Positions 7,953 through 17,512 of a DNA stretch of 64,000 nucleotides are shown in pieces (the stretch's first letter is position 1; each line of letters begins with the position of its first letter). The stretch is from positions 1-64,000 of the forward strand of contig CAWJGZ010000001.1 of assembly GCA_963842505.1 (NCBI GenBank). The letters are read 5' to 3'. The notes beneath the pieces are model-generated. The model did not search any database and had not been told where the DNA came from. It saw only the letters and a list, made by a program, of their open reading frames with translations. Origin of the DNA: PALSA-129 sp963842505 (GTDB lineage Bacteria > Acidobacteriota > Terriglobia > Bryobacterales > Bryobacteraceae). The position numbers were made by a program, and so were the translations under genes.

Positions 7953-8280
7953 CGAATCTTCCCTTCCCGTGATTGTATCGCTTACCTACCCCGCGTGGGG
8001 TAGTCGCACAGCCTTACCGACTTCTGGAAACGGAACGATACGCGGCCTTATCGTTACCCATTCTGCTCAGCATCCCGGCTCCAATTTATGCGACGCCGGA
8101 GGGCGGCCTGAGTGATGCCATTATCTCGATCCTCCCGATTTGTTTTGGAACTGCGGTTCTGTTCGAAGGCAATATTGTCAGCCCGTTGAAGGCGTCCCGC
8201 CGGAGCCCAATCCGTAGCGGCTACCCTGTATTAGAGGACCGTCGTCTAACGAAGGATCGGTCCAGGGAGGTCGTTGCCTC
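7953..8280. other. Intergenic stretch
   Basis: No convincing gene on either strand. It should contain divergent promoters for the HNH-like protein and the TIGR03435 gene, but no clear boxes stand out. GGGAGG for the latter lies just before 8281. Confidence 0.4.
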
Positions 8281-9072
8281 ATGAAGCTCTTTGCTGCACT
8301 GCTCCTCACGCTGACGGCAGCATTCGCGCAGAATCCAGTCGTTGCACCGTCGCAGGCTGTCGCGAACGCCCCGCCATCGTTCGACGTGGCTTCCGTCAAA
8401 CCGGCTCCCAAGCAGACGGGTCCCGGCGTCTATGTGAACTGGTCGATCACTCCCGGGCGCGTGAACTATGAGAATGTCACGCTGACAGGCATTCTCACGA
8501 GGATGTATGGCCTGCAGAGCTATCAGATCCTGGCGCCGGCATCGCTCAACTCCGACGGATGGGACATCGCCGCTACCATGCCGGTGGACACACCCCGGGA
8601 ACGGGTTTGGCAGATGTTCGGAACACTTTTGGCGGCGCGGTTCAAGCTCGCCTCCCACCGGGAGGACCGGGAGATGCCGGTGTACGCTCTCATCGTGGCC
8701 AAGAACGGGCCGAGGCTGAACGCGGCGGAGCAGGCCGGCGGTCTGGGTGGGTGTCGTCCGGCGCCGGCTGGCACCGCATGTGTGAGCGGCAACGTGCCCA
8801 TGGAGTTGCTGGCGAGCTACTTTTCGCGCCAGTTGGGCCGTCCGGTTCTCGCCAAGACCGAGCTGAAGGGGCCGTTCATCGTCAAATTGGAATGGGTGCC
8901 GAGCGAGCTCGAACTGTCGCGGCCGGCCACAGCCCCGGACGCCGCCAGTCTGCCGGGGTCATCGATCTTTAGTGCGGTCGGAGAGCAGCTTGGGCTGAAG
9001 CTGGAGGCGCGCCAGGCCCCAGTGCAAGTGCTGGTGATCGACCACGCCGAGAGAGTGCCGACCGGGAACTAG
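8281..9072 (+). CDS. TIGR03435 family secreted protein
   Basis: 263 residues with a signal peptide (MKLFAALLLTLTAAFAQ). The mature part shows the marks of TIGR03435: FDVASVKPAP near the front, a VTLTGILTRMYGLQSYQI segment, RFKLASHREDREMPVYALIV, and VLVIDHAERVPTGN at the end. The family is expanded in Acidobacteria such as Solibacter and its function is unknown; members are often fused to or placed beside BlaR1-type M56 peptidases. A relic of such a fusion follows at 9155. GGGAGG sits about ten bases before the ATG. Confidence 0.85.
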   Translation: MKLFAALLLTLTAAFAQNPVVAPSQAVANAPPSFDVASVKPAPKQTGPGVYVNWSITPGRVNYENVTLTGILTRMYGLQSYQILAPASLNSDGWDIAATMPVDTPRERVWQMFGTLLAARFKLASHREDREMPVYALIVAKNGPRLNAAEQAGGLGGCRPAPAGTACVSGNVPMELLASYFSRQLGRPVLAKTELKGPFIVKLEWVPSELELSRPATAPDAASLPGSSIFSAVGEQLGLKLEARQAPVQVLVIDHAERVPTGN

Positions 9073-9154
9073 CGGTTTCTTGTAGCATTGAAACAGGGAT
9101 GAAGTCCTTCGCCACCGCCTGGAATAGTGCATGTGGAGGACATCGTTTCATCGT

Positions 9155-9379
9155 CGTATCGAGAGCATCATGACCCCACGCCTCGCCCGATAACTCCAAC
9201 CCGGGAAGAAGTCCCTGCTGGCCCTGTTCAGCATCGCCGCCATCGCCGTGCCTATCGCCATAGGCATGTTGCACCCGTCGCGTATCCGCGCGGAGTCGCA
9301 GCCTCAAACGGCGGCACCTCTGTTCTTCGAGGTGGCCTCCGTCAAGTTGCGTACAGCCATGAACACGGCACACGGGTGA
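9155..9379 (+). pseudogene. Relic of a BlaR1 (M56)-TIGR03435 fusion
   Basis: One frame reads RIESIMTPRLAR, stop, LQPGKKSLLALFSIAAI, AVPIAIGMLHPSRIRAE and FFEVASVKLRTAMN before a stop. The RIE-IM motif, the last transmembrane helix and the following FEVASVK are the junction of M56/BlaR1 sensors with TIGR03435 domains. The protease part is absent and the TIGR03435 part ends after about 15 residues, so only a scar of the joining region is left. Confidence 0.65.
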
Positions 9380-9418
9380 AGCGGAGGCCGGGGCGTTCGC
9401 CACCCATCTGCGAGACGA

Positions 9419-9961
9419 TCATTTCGCGGGTCCGGATGCCGGGGCGAATGGAAGTATGATGATTTCGCCGCCTTGCGGACGCGTCATCACCCGCCGCCCG
9501 CTGCTGGTCACCATGACCTGCGGCGCGCCGGCCGTGCCCTGAGTTACGCTGGCGGTCGGGTCTACGACGGCGGCGCGCACCTCGTTGCCGTTATCGACCA
9601 CCACGATGCGTAGCGTGAGCACCGGCGAGCCGGGACTCGAGAGCGTCATCATGCCCGAGCAGTCGGGGTTGATCGTGTAGTTCCCCGTGCCTTTGCGATC
9701 GGGCGCCGCGAGGCCGGTGACCGATCCGTGGACGTTGTCCGTCTGCGTCAAATTGCCGCTGCCGTCGAAGTGAGTCATGGCGACTCCGACTACCGACTCG
9801 ACGGGTGCAGCCGGAACCTGGGTCGGCCTGGTTCCCGTCAGCAGGAACCCATAGTCGCCCTCGAGCGTGGCGTTCGAACAGGTTGCCTGAAAAGCGCTGT
9901 CTTGCGCCCAGGCGGCACTCGCCGCCAGAAGCAGCATCGTGATCGTGATCGTGGTTTTCAT
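9419..9961 (-). CDS. Secreted protein of unknown function
   Basis: 180 residues with a clear signal peptide, MKTTITITMLLLAASAAWAQ. The mature part has CSNATLEGDYGFLLTGT, a glycine/asparagine-rich beta-type middle (FDGSGNLTQTDNVHGSVTG) and NYTINPDCSGMMTL. Two cysteines could form a disulfide. Proteins of this layout are common in Acidobacteria, but I cannot name a function. AGGAGGG precedes the ATG. It is transcribed divergently from the regulator at 10052, with about 90 bases between. Confidence 0.7.
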   Translation of the reverse strand: MKTTITITMLLLAASAAWAQDSAFQATCSNATLEGDYGFLLTGTRPTQVPAAPVESVVGVAMTHFDGSGNLTQTDNVHGSVTGLAAPDRKGTGNYTINPDCSGMMTLSSPGSPVLTLRIVVVDNGNEVRAAVVDPTASVTQGTAGAPQVMVTSSGRRVMTRPQGGEIIILPFAPASGPAK

Positions 9962-10051
9962 CTGTTACCCTCCTGCGCAGATCATCGCCTTTATTTCCCA
10001 TTCCGGCCATGGAGCCGGCCTGCAGAAATTCTGGAGATTATCTGTAGCGCT

Positions 10052-11905
10052 ATGTCGTTGATCCGGAGGTGGCTTGAGGCGCCCGCGTATAGTAAAATCG
10101 GCCTTGTTGTGGTTCTGAAGTTCGGCCCTTACGAGCTCGATCCCGCCGCTTACGAGCTGCGCCGGCGCGGCCGGGCGATCCTGATCGAGCGGCTGCCCAT
10201 GGAATTGCTGTTGCTGCTGGTGGAGCGGCGCGGCGCTCTGGTCGCGCGCGAGGAGATCGCCGTGCGGCTCTGGGGCAAGGACGCCGTCCACGACGTCGAT
10301 AACGGCGTCCACACCGCCATTCGAAAAGTCCGCCAGGCCCTCCATGACTCCCCCGGGCGGTCGGCGTATGTTCAGACCGTTTCGGGCAAAGGCTATCGCT
10401 TCGTGGCTTCCGTCACGATTGCCGACAGCCACTCGCCCGCGAATGCGAGCCCGTGCGCCGCCGTTGCGGTCCTGCCATTCGACAATCTGACCGGCGACCC
10501 GGACCAGGAGTATCTGAGCGACGGCCTGACCGAGGAGACGATTGCCGCGCTGGGCAACCTGATGCCGGGAAGGCTGACGGTCATCGCCCGCACTTCCGTG
10601 ATGCGATACAAGCGCACCCGGAAAACGGTGCGGCAGATCGCCAAAGAACTGGGGGTCGATTACCTTCTCGAAAGCACCGTCCGGCGCGATGGACAGGCGG
10701 TGCGCGTCACCGCGCGACTGATTCGCGGGCGCGACCAGGCGCAGGTGTGGAGCGGGAAGTACGATCGCGACTGGCGTTCTGTACTGCAACTTCAGGAAGA
10801 GCTGGGAAGGGCCATCGCGGAACATGCGCAAACCGGTTTCACGCCGGAACTCGCCGCCGCTCACCCGCGCCAGACCACCGCCGATCCCGACGCCTTCGAC
10901 CTGTATCTGCGCGGCAAGCACTACTGGAACCAGATCCGCTCGTCGGCGCTGCGCCGCGCCATCGAGTGCTTCGAGGCGGCGTTATCGAAGGATCCCGGCT
11001 TTGCGCTGGCATGGTCGGGACTGGCCGATACGTACTCGTTGCTCCCCGTAACCAGTGATGCCGATCCGGCGGAACTCTGGCCGAAGGCGCGGCACGCGGC
11101 AGATCAAGCGGTGCGCCTGCAAGGAGGGCTGGCCGAATCCAGCACGGCATCTGGTGCGGTGGGCTTCTGGCTGGACTGGGATTGGCGCCGCGCGGTGCAG
11201 GATTTGCGGCGCGCGGTCACGCTTAATCCGAGCTATGCCTCGGCGCACCGGTTCCTGGCGCATGTCCTGTCCAACCTCGGACGCCACGGCGAAGCTTCCG
11301 CGATCATGGGGAACGCGCGCCGGCTCGATCCTCTGTCACCGGTCTTGCATGCGGTCTCGGGGCAATTGTTTTTTCAGGCCAGGCAGTTCGAGCACGCGGA
11401 GAGCCAGGCGCGGCACGCTCTCGCGCTCCACTCCGATTTCTGGCTGGGGCATCTCGTGCTGGGAAAAGTATACGAGCGGACCCGGCGCGCCGCGGCGGCC
11501 CTGGCCGAATTCGATGCGGCTTTCCAGCTTTCGGAAGGCAATACCGAGGCGTTGTCGTTGAAGGGTTACACGATGGTTGCCATGGGCCGGCGCAGGGAAG
11601 CGGAACAGGTTTTGCGGACACTGCTCGAAACCGCCCGGACCCGCTTTGTGCCGCCGTATAACGTAGCGCTGCTCTACGCCGGCCTGGGTGATGCGGACGC
11701 CGCTTACGAGTGGCTCGAAAAGGGGCGGCTGGGCCGGGATGTCCACATGGTGTTCCTCACGGTCGAGCCCAAGTGGGACCCGCTGCGCGGCACGCCTTCC
11801 TTCCAGGCGCTGTTACAGCGGTGCGGCCTTCCCGTGCTGGAGGCGGGCGACGCTCCGGGGTTGCGGGCGGCGAAGAGCCGCGTCTCGCACGCTGCCCAGC
11901 ATTGA
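10052..11905 (+). CDS. Winged-helix (OmpR-type) regulator with TolB-like and TPR regions
   Basis: About 617 residues from ATG 10052; GTG at 10109 (VVLKFGPYELDP) is the alternative start and fits the usual N-terminus of this class. The order is a winged-helix DNA-binding domain (VRLWGKDAVHDVDNGVHTA, YVQTVSGKGYRFVA), a TolB/adenylate-cyclase-like segment (VAVLPFDNLTGDPDQEYLSDG), then repeated TPR helices to the end. No membrane segment is obvious, unlike the related gene at 36266. Such CadC-like proteins are abundant in Acidobacteria. The target is unknown, but the divergent secreted protein is a candidate. Confidence 0.8.
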   Translation: MSLIRRWLEAPAYSKIGLVVVLKFGPYELDPAAYELRRRGRAILIERLPMELLLLLVERRGALVAREEIAVRLWGKDAVHDVDNGVHTAIRKVRQALHDSPGRSAYVQTVSGKGYRFVASVTIADSHSPANASPCAAVAVLPFDNLTGDPDQEYLSDGLTEETIAALGNLMPGRLTVIARTSVMRYKRTRKTVRQIAKELGVDYLLESTVRRDGQAVRVTARLIRGRDQAQVWSGKYDRDWRSVLQLQEELGRAIAEHAQTGFTPELAAAHPRQTTADPDAFDLYLRGKHYWNQIRSSALRRAIECFEAALSKDPGFALAWSGLADTYSLLPVTSDADPAELWPKARHAADQAVRLQGGLAESSTASGAVGFWLDWDWRRAVQDLRRAVTLNPSYASAHRFLAHVLSNLGRHGEASAIMGNARRLDPLSPVLHAVSGQLFFQARQFEHAESQARHALALHSDFWLGHLVLGKVYERTRRAAAALAEFDAAFQLSEGNTEALSLKGYTMVAMGRRREAEQVLRTLLETARTRFVPPYNVALLYAGLGDADAAYEWLEKGRLGRDVHMVFLTVEPKWDPLRGTPSFQALLQRCGLPVLEAGDAPGLRAAKSRVSHAAQH

Positions 11906-12089
11906 GCGCCGGCAGACTCGCATGGATTCGTGAACGGGGGAATCACTTCAACCCCGACAATGCGGCGGAACTGCTTGGGCTCAAGGGGTCGGGGTCGCCG
12001 CCTGGATAGGTGTGATATCTGGGGATATCGGTAGCGTCTCTGCCAGCGCAATCTTCTGACGCCGGAGCATCTCGGTTGCCCTATCTGAC

Positions 12090-14525
12090 CTACTCGTAAT
12101 GCAGCGCCGACAGCGGATCTACTCGGCTCGCCCGGCGCGCCGGAACCAGGCAAGCCGCCAGAGCGACTAACCCCAGCAAGCCCGCGACCGCCGCAATCGT
12201 CGCCGGGTCGCTTCCCCTGATCTCATAGAGAAGGCTGCCCAGCACGTGGCCGAAGGAAAGCGCGCACGCGGCCGCCAGCAGCAGGCCGGCAGCCACGGGA
12301 GCCATACCCTGCCGCACGATCAGCGCGTACAGATTACCCGATCGCGCGCCCAGCGCTGCTCGAATCCCCAACTCCGCCGTGCGCCGCGCCACCGAATACG
12401 ACACCACCGCGTATATCCCGAAACTGGCCACCAGCAGCGCCATCAACCCAAACCCGCTCGCCAGCAGCATCTGGAAACGGCGCATGCCCACGCTCTCATC
12501 CAGCACCTCGGCCATGGTGCGCATCCTCGGCGCCGGCACGTCCGGGTCGGCCGAGTGGACCGCCGCCCGCAGAGCGCCCGCAATCGATCTCGGGTCGCCC
12601 CCTGCCCGGGCCACCAGCACCGTCCGGTATGGCATCCAGTCCCAATATCCCCGGTACATCATGGCGACCGGTGCCTGGTGGGCTTCTGCGCGCACATCGC
12701 CCGCTACGCCGATCACCTCGAACCATTCGTTGTTCCCGCGCGTGAACTTGCGTCCGATGGGGTCTTGCCCGGGCCACAATGCGGCCGCCAGCCGGCTGGA
12801 AATCACCGTCACTGTCAGTTTGCGCCCACGGTCCTTGTCACTGAACGTCCGGCCCGCGCGCAAAGGAATACCCATGGTGTGGAAGTAATCCGCGCTGACG
12901 AAGCGCACATTCACCTGCACTTCCGATTTCTCAACCCCGCTCGTCGACACCCCGTCGATCCACGTCTCGCCTTGCAGCGGCAAAGCCGACGCGATGGCCG
13001 CGGCCTGCACGCCCGGCTGCGCGGCCAGCGACTCGAACAGCCGGCGGTAGAAGCCATCCCGTGCGGCGTCCTGCCGATACTTGTCGCCCGACAGGCCAAC
13101 GTCCATCGCCAGAACCGTTGGCGCGCGGAATCCCTTATCCGCCTGCATCAGGCGAACAAAGCTGTGCAGTAGCGTCCCGGCAAGAATCAGCAATGTGGCG
13201 CTCAGGCCCACCTCGCAGGCCACCAGGGCCGACCGCAGGCGCATGCCACCCCGAGAAACCGTCGCATTACGGGTCGCCGATCGAAGCGCTTCCTGTGGAT
13301 CGCTGCGGCTCACCCGCCACGCCGGCAGGAACCCGAAGGACAACGCTGTGATCGTTACGAGGACTCCCGAAAACGCCATCACGCGGCCACCCAGGACCAC
13401 CTCCTCGAGGCGCGGGATGTCTGCCGGTGCGTAGGCCTTCAGCAAGTCGATTCCGGCGGAGGCGACTCCAGCCGCCAGTACGGCGCCGGCCGCTGCCAGC
13501 AGCAGCGATTCCGCCAGCGCGCGGCGGATCAGTTGGCCCCGAGTCGCGCCCAACGCCGAGCGCACTGCGAACTCGCGGCTGTGCCGCTCGCTGCGCGCCA
13601 GCAGCAGGTTCGCCAGGTTCACGCAGACGATCAGCAGCAGCGCCGCAATCGCGCCCATCAACACCAGCAGGCCGCGCCGCGACTTTCCCGCTACGGTTTC
13701 CAGCAGGGGCGTCACGGCCGCGCGCAGGTTAATAGTTTCCCCGGCCTGTGCCTCGAAGCGTGCTTGCACGGCCTCGAGTTGAGCCGCCGCCTGCTCGCGC
13801 GAAGCCCCCGGAGCCAACCGTGCGATCACGCCGTAGTTGAAGCGGCCCAACAGCTCTGCGAGCTCGTCTTGGGAGAACGTCTTGGGAAGAAACATCTCGG
13901 TGTCAGGCGCCAGGTTCTGGCCCCCGAAGACGTTGCGATCGGGGAACCGGAAGTCCGCCGGCAGAATCCCCACTACGGTCCGTGCCCGGCCATTCAGAGA
14001 GATGGTCCGTCCGACCAGAGCGGGATCAGCATGGAACCGCCGGCGCCACAGGCCGTCAGTCAAGACGGCGACCGTATCGTTGCCGTCCTGTTCTTCCCCA
14101 TCGCGGAAATCGCGCCCCAACGCGGGCCGGACCTGAAGCACCCGGAACATGTTCGCCGACACGAGAGCCGCGTCCAACCGCTCCGGTTCTCCCGACCCGG
14201 TCAGATTCACTGCGGTGGGCTCAAAAACGGACATCGCCTCAATCGAAGGGCATTCCTTGCGCCACGCGACGAAGTGCGCCGCGTTGACCGGCAACGACGG
14301 ATACAGGTGTGCGATTCTCGGGATCACCTCCCGAATCGTCACCAGCCTGTCCGCCTCCGGGTAAGGCAGCGGCTTCAGCAGGACGCCGTTGACCAGCGAA
14401 AAGACGACGGTGGTGGCGCCCAAGCCCAACCCGAGCATCAAAACCGAGAGAGCGGCGAATCCCGGTTCCTTTAGCAGCGACCGCAGAGCGTGACGCAGAT
14501 CGACTCCGATACCACTCAGCTTCAT
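12090..14525 (-). CDS. ADOP-class ABC transporter permease 1 (MacB/FtsX type)
   Basis: About 811 residues from ATG 14525 (MKLSGIGVDLRHALRSLLKE); a longer in-frame start at 14726 lacks family character. It is a duplicated permease. An N-terminal helix (FAALSVLMLGLGLGATTVVF), a MacB-type periplasmic domain and three helices make the first half. A second periplasmic domain and FtsX helices make the other, ending ACLVPARRASRVDPLSALHYE. This is the acidobacterial duplicated orphan permease pattern. No ATPase gene is adjacent. The short PadR-like N-terminal extension found in many ADOPs is missing. Cargo unknown. Confidence 0.85.
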   Translation of the reverse strand: MKLSGIGVDLRHALRSLLKEPGFAALSVLMLGLGLGATTVVFSLVNGVLLKPLPYPEADRLVTIREVIPRIAHLYPSLPVNAAHFVAWRKECPSIEAMSVFEPTAVNLTGSGEPERLDAALVSANMFRVLQVRPALGRDFRDGEEQDGNDTVAVLTDGLWRRRFHADPALVGRTISLNGRARTVVGILPADFRFPDRNVFGGQNLAPDTEMFLPKTFSQDELAELLGRFNYGVIARLAPGASREQAAAQLEAVQARFEAQAGETINLRAAVTPLLETVAGKSRRGLLVLMGAIAALLLIVCVNLANLLLARSERHSREFAVRSALGATRGQLIRRALAESLLLAAAGAVLAAGVASAGIDLLKAYAPADIPRLEEVVLGGRVMAFSGVLVTITALSFGFLPAWRVSRSDPQEALRSATRNATVSRGGMRLRSALVACEVGLSATLLILAGTLLHSFVRLMQADKGFRAPTVLAMDVGLSGDKYRQDAARDGFYRRLFESLAAQPGVQAAAIASALPLQGETWIDGVSTSGVEKSEVQVNVRFVSADYFHTMGIPLRAGRTFSDKDRGRKLTVTVISSRLAAALWPGQDPIGRKFTRGNNEWFEVIGVAGDVRAEAHQAPVAMMYRGYWDWMPYRTVLVARAGGDPRSIAGALRAAVHSADPDVPAPRMRTMAEVLDESVGMRRFQMLLASGFGLMALLVASFGIYAVVSYSVARRTAELGIRAALGARSGNLYALIVRQGMAPVAAGLLLAAACALSFGHVLGSLLYEIRGSDPATIAAVAGLLGLVALAACLVPARRASRVDPLSALHYE

Positions 14526-14811
14526 GTCCACCGGCGCACTACATGCTTGAGTGCCCTCATGATGCATACTACGTCGCAGCGTCGCTTTAGTTCGCAAAAA
14601 TCGCAGCATTCCTGCCCAATTCAGTGCACCTGTCGTCTGATGACCATTTCGGCACATCGCAGAATGGCCGAGCGCCGGCATGAACGGCGCCCGTTCCACG
14701 CGAGCGTTAACGGCACATATCGGCAACGATTCGAGGGTTCTTCACTGACGCCCGCACGGCTGTTTCCAAGTAGCGCGTAATCCAGCTGAAACAGTCAGGC
14801 GGATGGTCGAA

Positions 14812-15426
14812 TCAACGAGATGGCGCCTGCGCCTGAGAGAAATCGGGTGCCAAGGCCGCGGCGGTGCGCAACAAGAGTTCGGAGCGCATGCTGGTTGCCT
14901 GATCGCGCCCGAAGAGCAGACCGCCCTGGCTCATTTCCACAATCCGCGCGCGGTTGAAAGTGGAGGACATTACGCCGGTCGTCGAATGGCCCAGCCCCAG
15001 CAGATGGCCGATTTCGTGGGCCATGGCGGCGGCCAGAATCGGGGCTTCTTCGAAGGCAAGGTTTTCCGCCATTTGCCGGACCATCGGGTAATAGATGCCG
15101 GCTACTCTCTCGCCGGTTTCTGAATTGCCGTCCAGGAGGGTGAAGCCGAGGGTCTCCGCACAAGAAGCGGCCGGCTTCCAGTCGGCGACGTGCATCCAGA
15201 ATTCGTCCTGTGCCAGATCTTCGGCGCAGGGGTCGGCCGAACACTCCCGCCACTCCACCTCAACTCCGGCCTGACTCAGCACGCGCGCAGCCTGTTGCTT
15301 GCCCGGCGACAACGTGGCATCGGCGACCCTGGCGGAATTGACCAGGCGGACGGTGATTTTTTCGTCGTTCCCGGCCCATGCCCCGGAAATTAGCGCGAGT
15401 GCGCACACAAAGACCATACTAGTCAC
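14812..15426 (-). CDS. Secreted metzincin-like zinc metalloprotease
   Basis: 204 residues. The GTG start at 15426 has GGAGG seven bases upstream. A signal peptide (MVFVCALALISGAWA) leads to a mature domain with HEIGHLLGLGHS, the HExxHxxGxxH zinc site of metzincins. GVMSS follows shortly after and would be the Met-turn. Four cysteines occur between residues about 60 and 90. It is the last gene of a minus-strand run starting with an ECF sigma factor at 18069, 46 bases after its neighbour. Substrate unknown; it should act outside the cytoplasm. Confidence 0.8.
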   Translation of the reverse strand: MTSMVFVCALALISGAWAGNDEKITVRLVNSARVADATLSPGKQQAARVLSQAGVEVEWRECSADPCAEDLAQDEFWMHVADWKPAASCAETLGFTLLDGNSETGERVAGIYYPMVRQMAENLAFEEAPILAAAMAHEIGHLLGLGHSTTGVMSSTFNRARIVEMSQGGLLFGRDQATSMRSELLLRTAAALAPDFSQAQAPSR

Positions 15427-15472
15427 AAGGCACCTCCTCGATTCGCGACTTTTAGGGTGAAACGCCCGCGGT

Positions 15473-16180
15473 TTACTGGTTCTTGACCCTCAGTGGAACC
15501 AGGTCTTCGACTACGACACCGGCGGGAAGCCGGAACAGCGCAGGATCGGGCGCCGAGCGGACGATGTTCGTCAATTCGTAGGTGGCGATTCCGCTGCGGG
15601 GATCCGTGGTAACGCTCTTGACCAGCGCGCCGATGTCGTTGGAGTACCACCGCTCGGTAATGGATTTGAGTTCCTGATCGTTGCCGATCGCGCCAACCGG
15701 AATCGTGGTAGTGACGCGTACGCCGAGAGCCGTGACGCCGTTGATCGATCGGGCGCCGAGATCTTCCACCATCTCGTTAGGAAACCGCCGGGCGGTTGCA
15801 CGCGCCTCTTCGACCGGAGAAACATCGCCCGCAATCTTTTGCGCCTCCCGGGCCGGCAGCATCGCGCTCTTGCGCGCAGTTTTGTGCTCCATATCGAGGC
15901 TGTAAATCACTTGAGCGACCATATCCTGAATGACAACGCGCCGCCGGTTATCCGTGGTCTCCAGGCGGAACCTTCCCTGATCGTCCTGCCAGACCAGGTT
16001 GGTGACGGTGCGGTCGATATGCGAGCCGTTGGCCAGGGTCTGCACGGAATGGATCACCTGGTTGGCCGAATACGGTTTTCCGGCCACGCGGCCAGCACCC
16101 CCAATTTGAATGATATTGGGGTTATTGGCTTGCGCCAGCAGGCTTGCGCAGCAGGCTAATGCGAATGCGATCAGTCTCAT
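15473..16180 (-). CDS. Secreted protein of unknown function
   Basis: 235 residues with signal peptide MRLIAFALACCASLLAQA. The mature part is beta-rich (VTNLVWQDDQGRFRLETTD, QDMVAQVIYSLDMEHKTARK) and ends in SAPDPALFRLPAGVVVEDL. This resembles acidobacterial secreted proteins that share a LolA-like half-barrel, but the resemblance is loose. It sits 17 bases from the TIGR03435 gene and 46 from the metalloprotease in one operon, so joint envelope function is likely. Confidence 0.65.
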   Translation of the reverse strand: MRLIAFALACCASLLAQANNPNIIQIGGAGRVAGKPYSANQVIHSVQTLANGSHIDRTVTNLVWQDDQGRFRLETTDNRRRVVIQDMVAQVIYSLDMEHKTARKSAMLPAREAQKIAGDVSPVEEARATARRFPNEMVEDLGARSINGVTALGVRVTTTIPVGAIGNDQELKSITERWYSNDIGALVKSVTTDPRSGIATYELTNIVRSAPDPALFRLPAGVVVEDLVPLRVKNQ

Positions 16181-16197
16181 GATTCCATCTCCTGAAC

Positions 16198-16932
16198 TCA
16201 GTTCTCAACCGGGATCTTTTCCACGTGATCCACTACGACGATGTCGGTGGGCGCTTTTCTTACTTCCACGCGAAGGCCTAGCTGTTGCTCCAGCGCCGCG
16301 GGGAGCTTGGGCAGACCGAGAGCATCATCCGCTTGGGCGGGGGCCGAATCGCGGGACATGTCATACTCCAGCTTGATCTCGAAGAACCCGCTGAGCCCGG
16401 TCATGTCGACCCATGGGTCGGGTCCGCCCAAGCCGTGGTTGAACTGATCGATGAGTTGCTGGATGGATCCCTTACCAGTCAGGCGTACAACAGGAACCTC
16501 CAGCTTGAGGTCCAGATTTTCGTCCTTTTCGGTTGCCGGGCGCATTTTCGGTCCCTTCCTGCCAACCAGCAGCACATTGTTGGGCAACGGGCGCGATTCG
16601 TGGTGAACGGACAGTTTCAAGCGTTCCGCCAACAGAGCCTGGAGCATCTCCGGTATCTGGTCTGGTGAGGAATTCGTGGGCAGCGTCGCCTGGATGGCAT
16701 ACATCTGTGTGCGCATCCACTCCGGGCCGTCAACCTGTTGGATGGTTTTCAGGCGATATGCCTCCCGCAGTAGAGAGAGCAGGCTCGCGCTGGGATAGCG
16801 GAGTTGGGCGCCATCGGCAGTCCGCTGGCGGCCAGGTTCGCCGCGCGGCAACGCCTTCATGGACGCTACTTCGAATTGCGGAGTCTGGGCATATAGCCCG
16901 GCCGCCACAAAGATACAGGCGAGTTTCCTCAT
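16198..16932 (-). CDS. TIGR03435 family secreted protein, second copy
   Basis: 244 residues with signal peptide MRKLACIFVAAGLYAQ. TIGR03435 features are clear: QFEVASMKALPRGEPG, PSASLLSLLREAYRL, LLAERLKLSVHHESRPLP, WVDMTGLSGFFEIKLEYD and the end VVVDHVEKIPVEN. It starts four bases after the anti-sigma gene stop, so it is co-expressed with the sigma/anti-sigma pair. Confidence 0.85.
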   Translation of the reverse strand: MRKLACIFVAAGLYAQTPQFEVASMKALPRGEPGRQRTADGAQLRYPSASLLSLLREAYRLKTIQQVDGPEWMRTQMYAIQATLPTNSSPDQIPEMLQALLAERLKLSVHHESRPLPNNVLLVGRKGPKMRPATEKDENLDLKLEVPVVRLTGKGSIQQLIDQFNHGLGGPDPWVDMTGLSGFFEIKLEYDMSRDSAPAQADDALGLPKLPAALEQQLGLRVEVRKAPTDIVVVDHVEKIPVEN

Positions 16933-16936
16933 TGGT

Positions 16937-17512
16937 TCAATCTCCGATTCCTTTTAACATCTGGTTCGCCGGCAGCCGCACGGCGTGTACGCGGCCATCC
17001 TCGCCCAGCAAGACATCCGCCTGCAGCACCGACGAGGGATCGGCCGCAACGCTGTATCCTTCCGCCAAAAGATTCGCCGCCGGAATCTGCATGGAGACCA
17101 CCGAGGACCGCTCGTAAGATGCAATGGGCGGGACGTACGGGACAGCGACAAAGCCGGTCTCGTCGGTTGCGGCGCCGCGCGGCGCCGGACGCGGCAACCA
17201 CAGTACCAGCAGCGCGGCGGCGGCCAGTAGTGCCATCGCCGGCGCCCATACGGCTGGCTTCCGCCAACGAGGTTGCGCCGCATTGATGTGGGCCAGAAAC
17301 CGGACTCGCGCCAGGGGAGCCTCCGCAGGCGGCATGATCTTTTCACCGAAACACTGCAAGCGGTCATCGAGCGCTTGAAGACGGTCACGCTCACCGCGGC
17401 ATGCCGCGCATTCTTCCCAATGGCTGCTCAGCCAATCGGCTGAAGCGGCCGTCAGTTCGCCATCCGCCCACTTGGGGAGCCATCCCCGAGCCCGCACGCA
17501 GTCGTCACTCAT
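16937..17512 (-). CDS. Anti-sigma factor with zinc-finger (ZAS-like) domain
   Basis: 191 residues. The N-terminal cytoplasmic part holds HWEECAACRGE, the H-x3-C-x2-C zinc site of anti-sigma factors. One membrane segment (WAPAMALLAAAALLVLWL, about residues 88-105) precedes an outer domain. The start codon overlaps the stop of the sigma gene as ATGA, the usual pairing. The outer domain may sense envelope state; the signal is not evident. Confidence 0.85.
   Translation of the reverse strand: MSDDCVRARGWLPKWADGELTAASADWLSSHWEECAACRGERDRLQALDDRLQCFGEKIMPPAEAPLARVRFLAHINAAQPRWRKPAVWAPAMALLAAAALLVLWLPRPAPRGAATDETGFVAVPYVPPIASYERSSVVSMQIPAANLLAEGYSVAADPSSVLQADVLLGEDGRVHAVRLPANQMLKGIGD

Noticed and set aside
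7973..8284. 103-residue plus-strand frame before the TIGR03435 gene
   Set aside because: No ribosome-binding site, no domain, and it runs over the next gene's start region.
9728..10051. Upstream extension of the winged-helix/TPR regulator
   Set aside because: It overlaps the start of the divergent secreted-protein gene and has no domain; the winged-helix domain begins after 10109.
13533..14474. 313-residue plus-strand frame inside the ADOP permease
   Set aside because: Antisense shadow in GC-rich DNA; composition is Arg/His/Pro-rich with no domain, while the minus strand encodes a clear permease.
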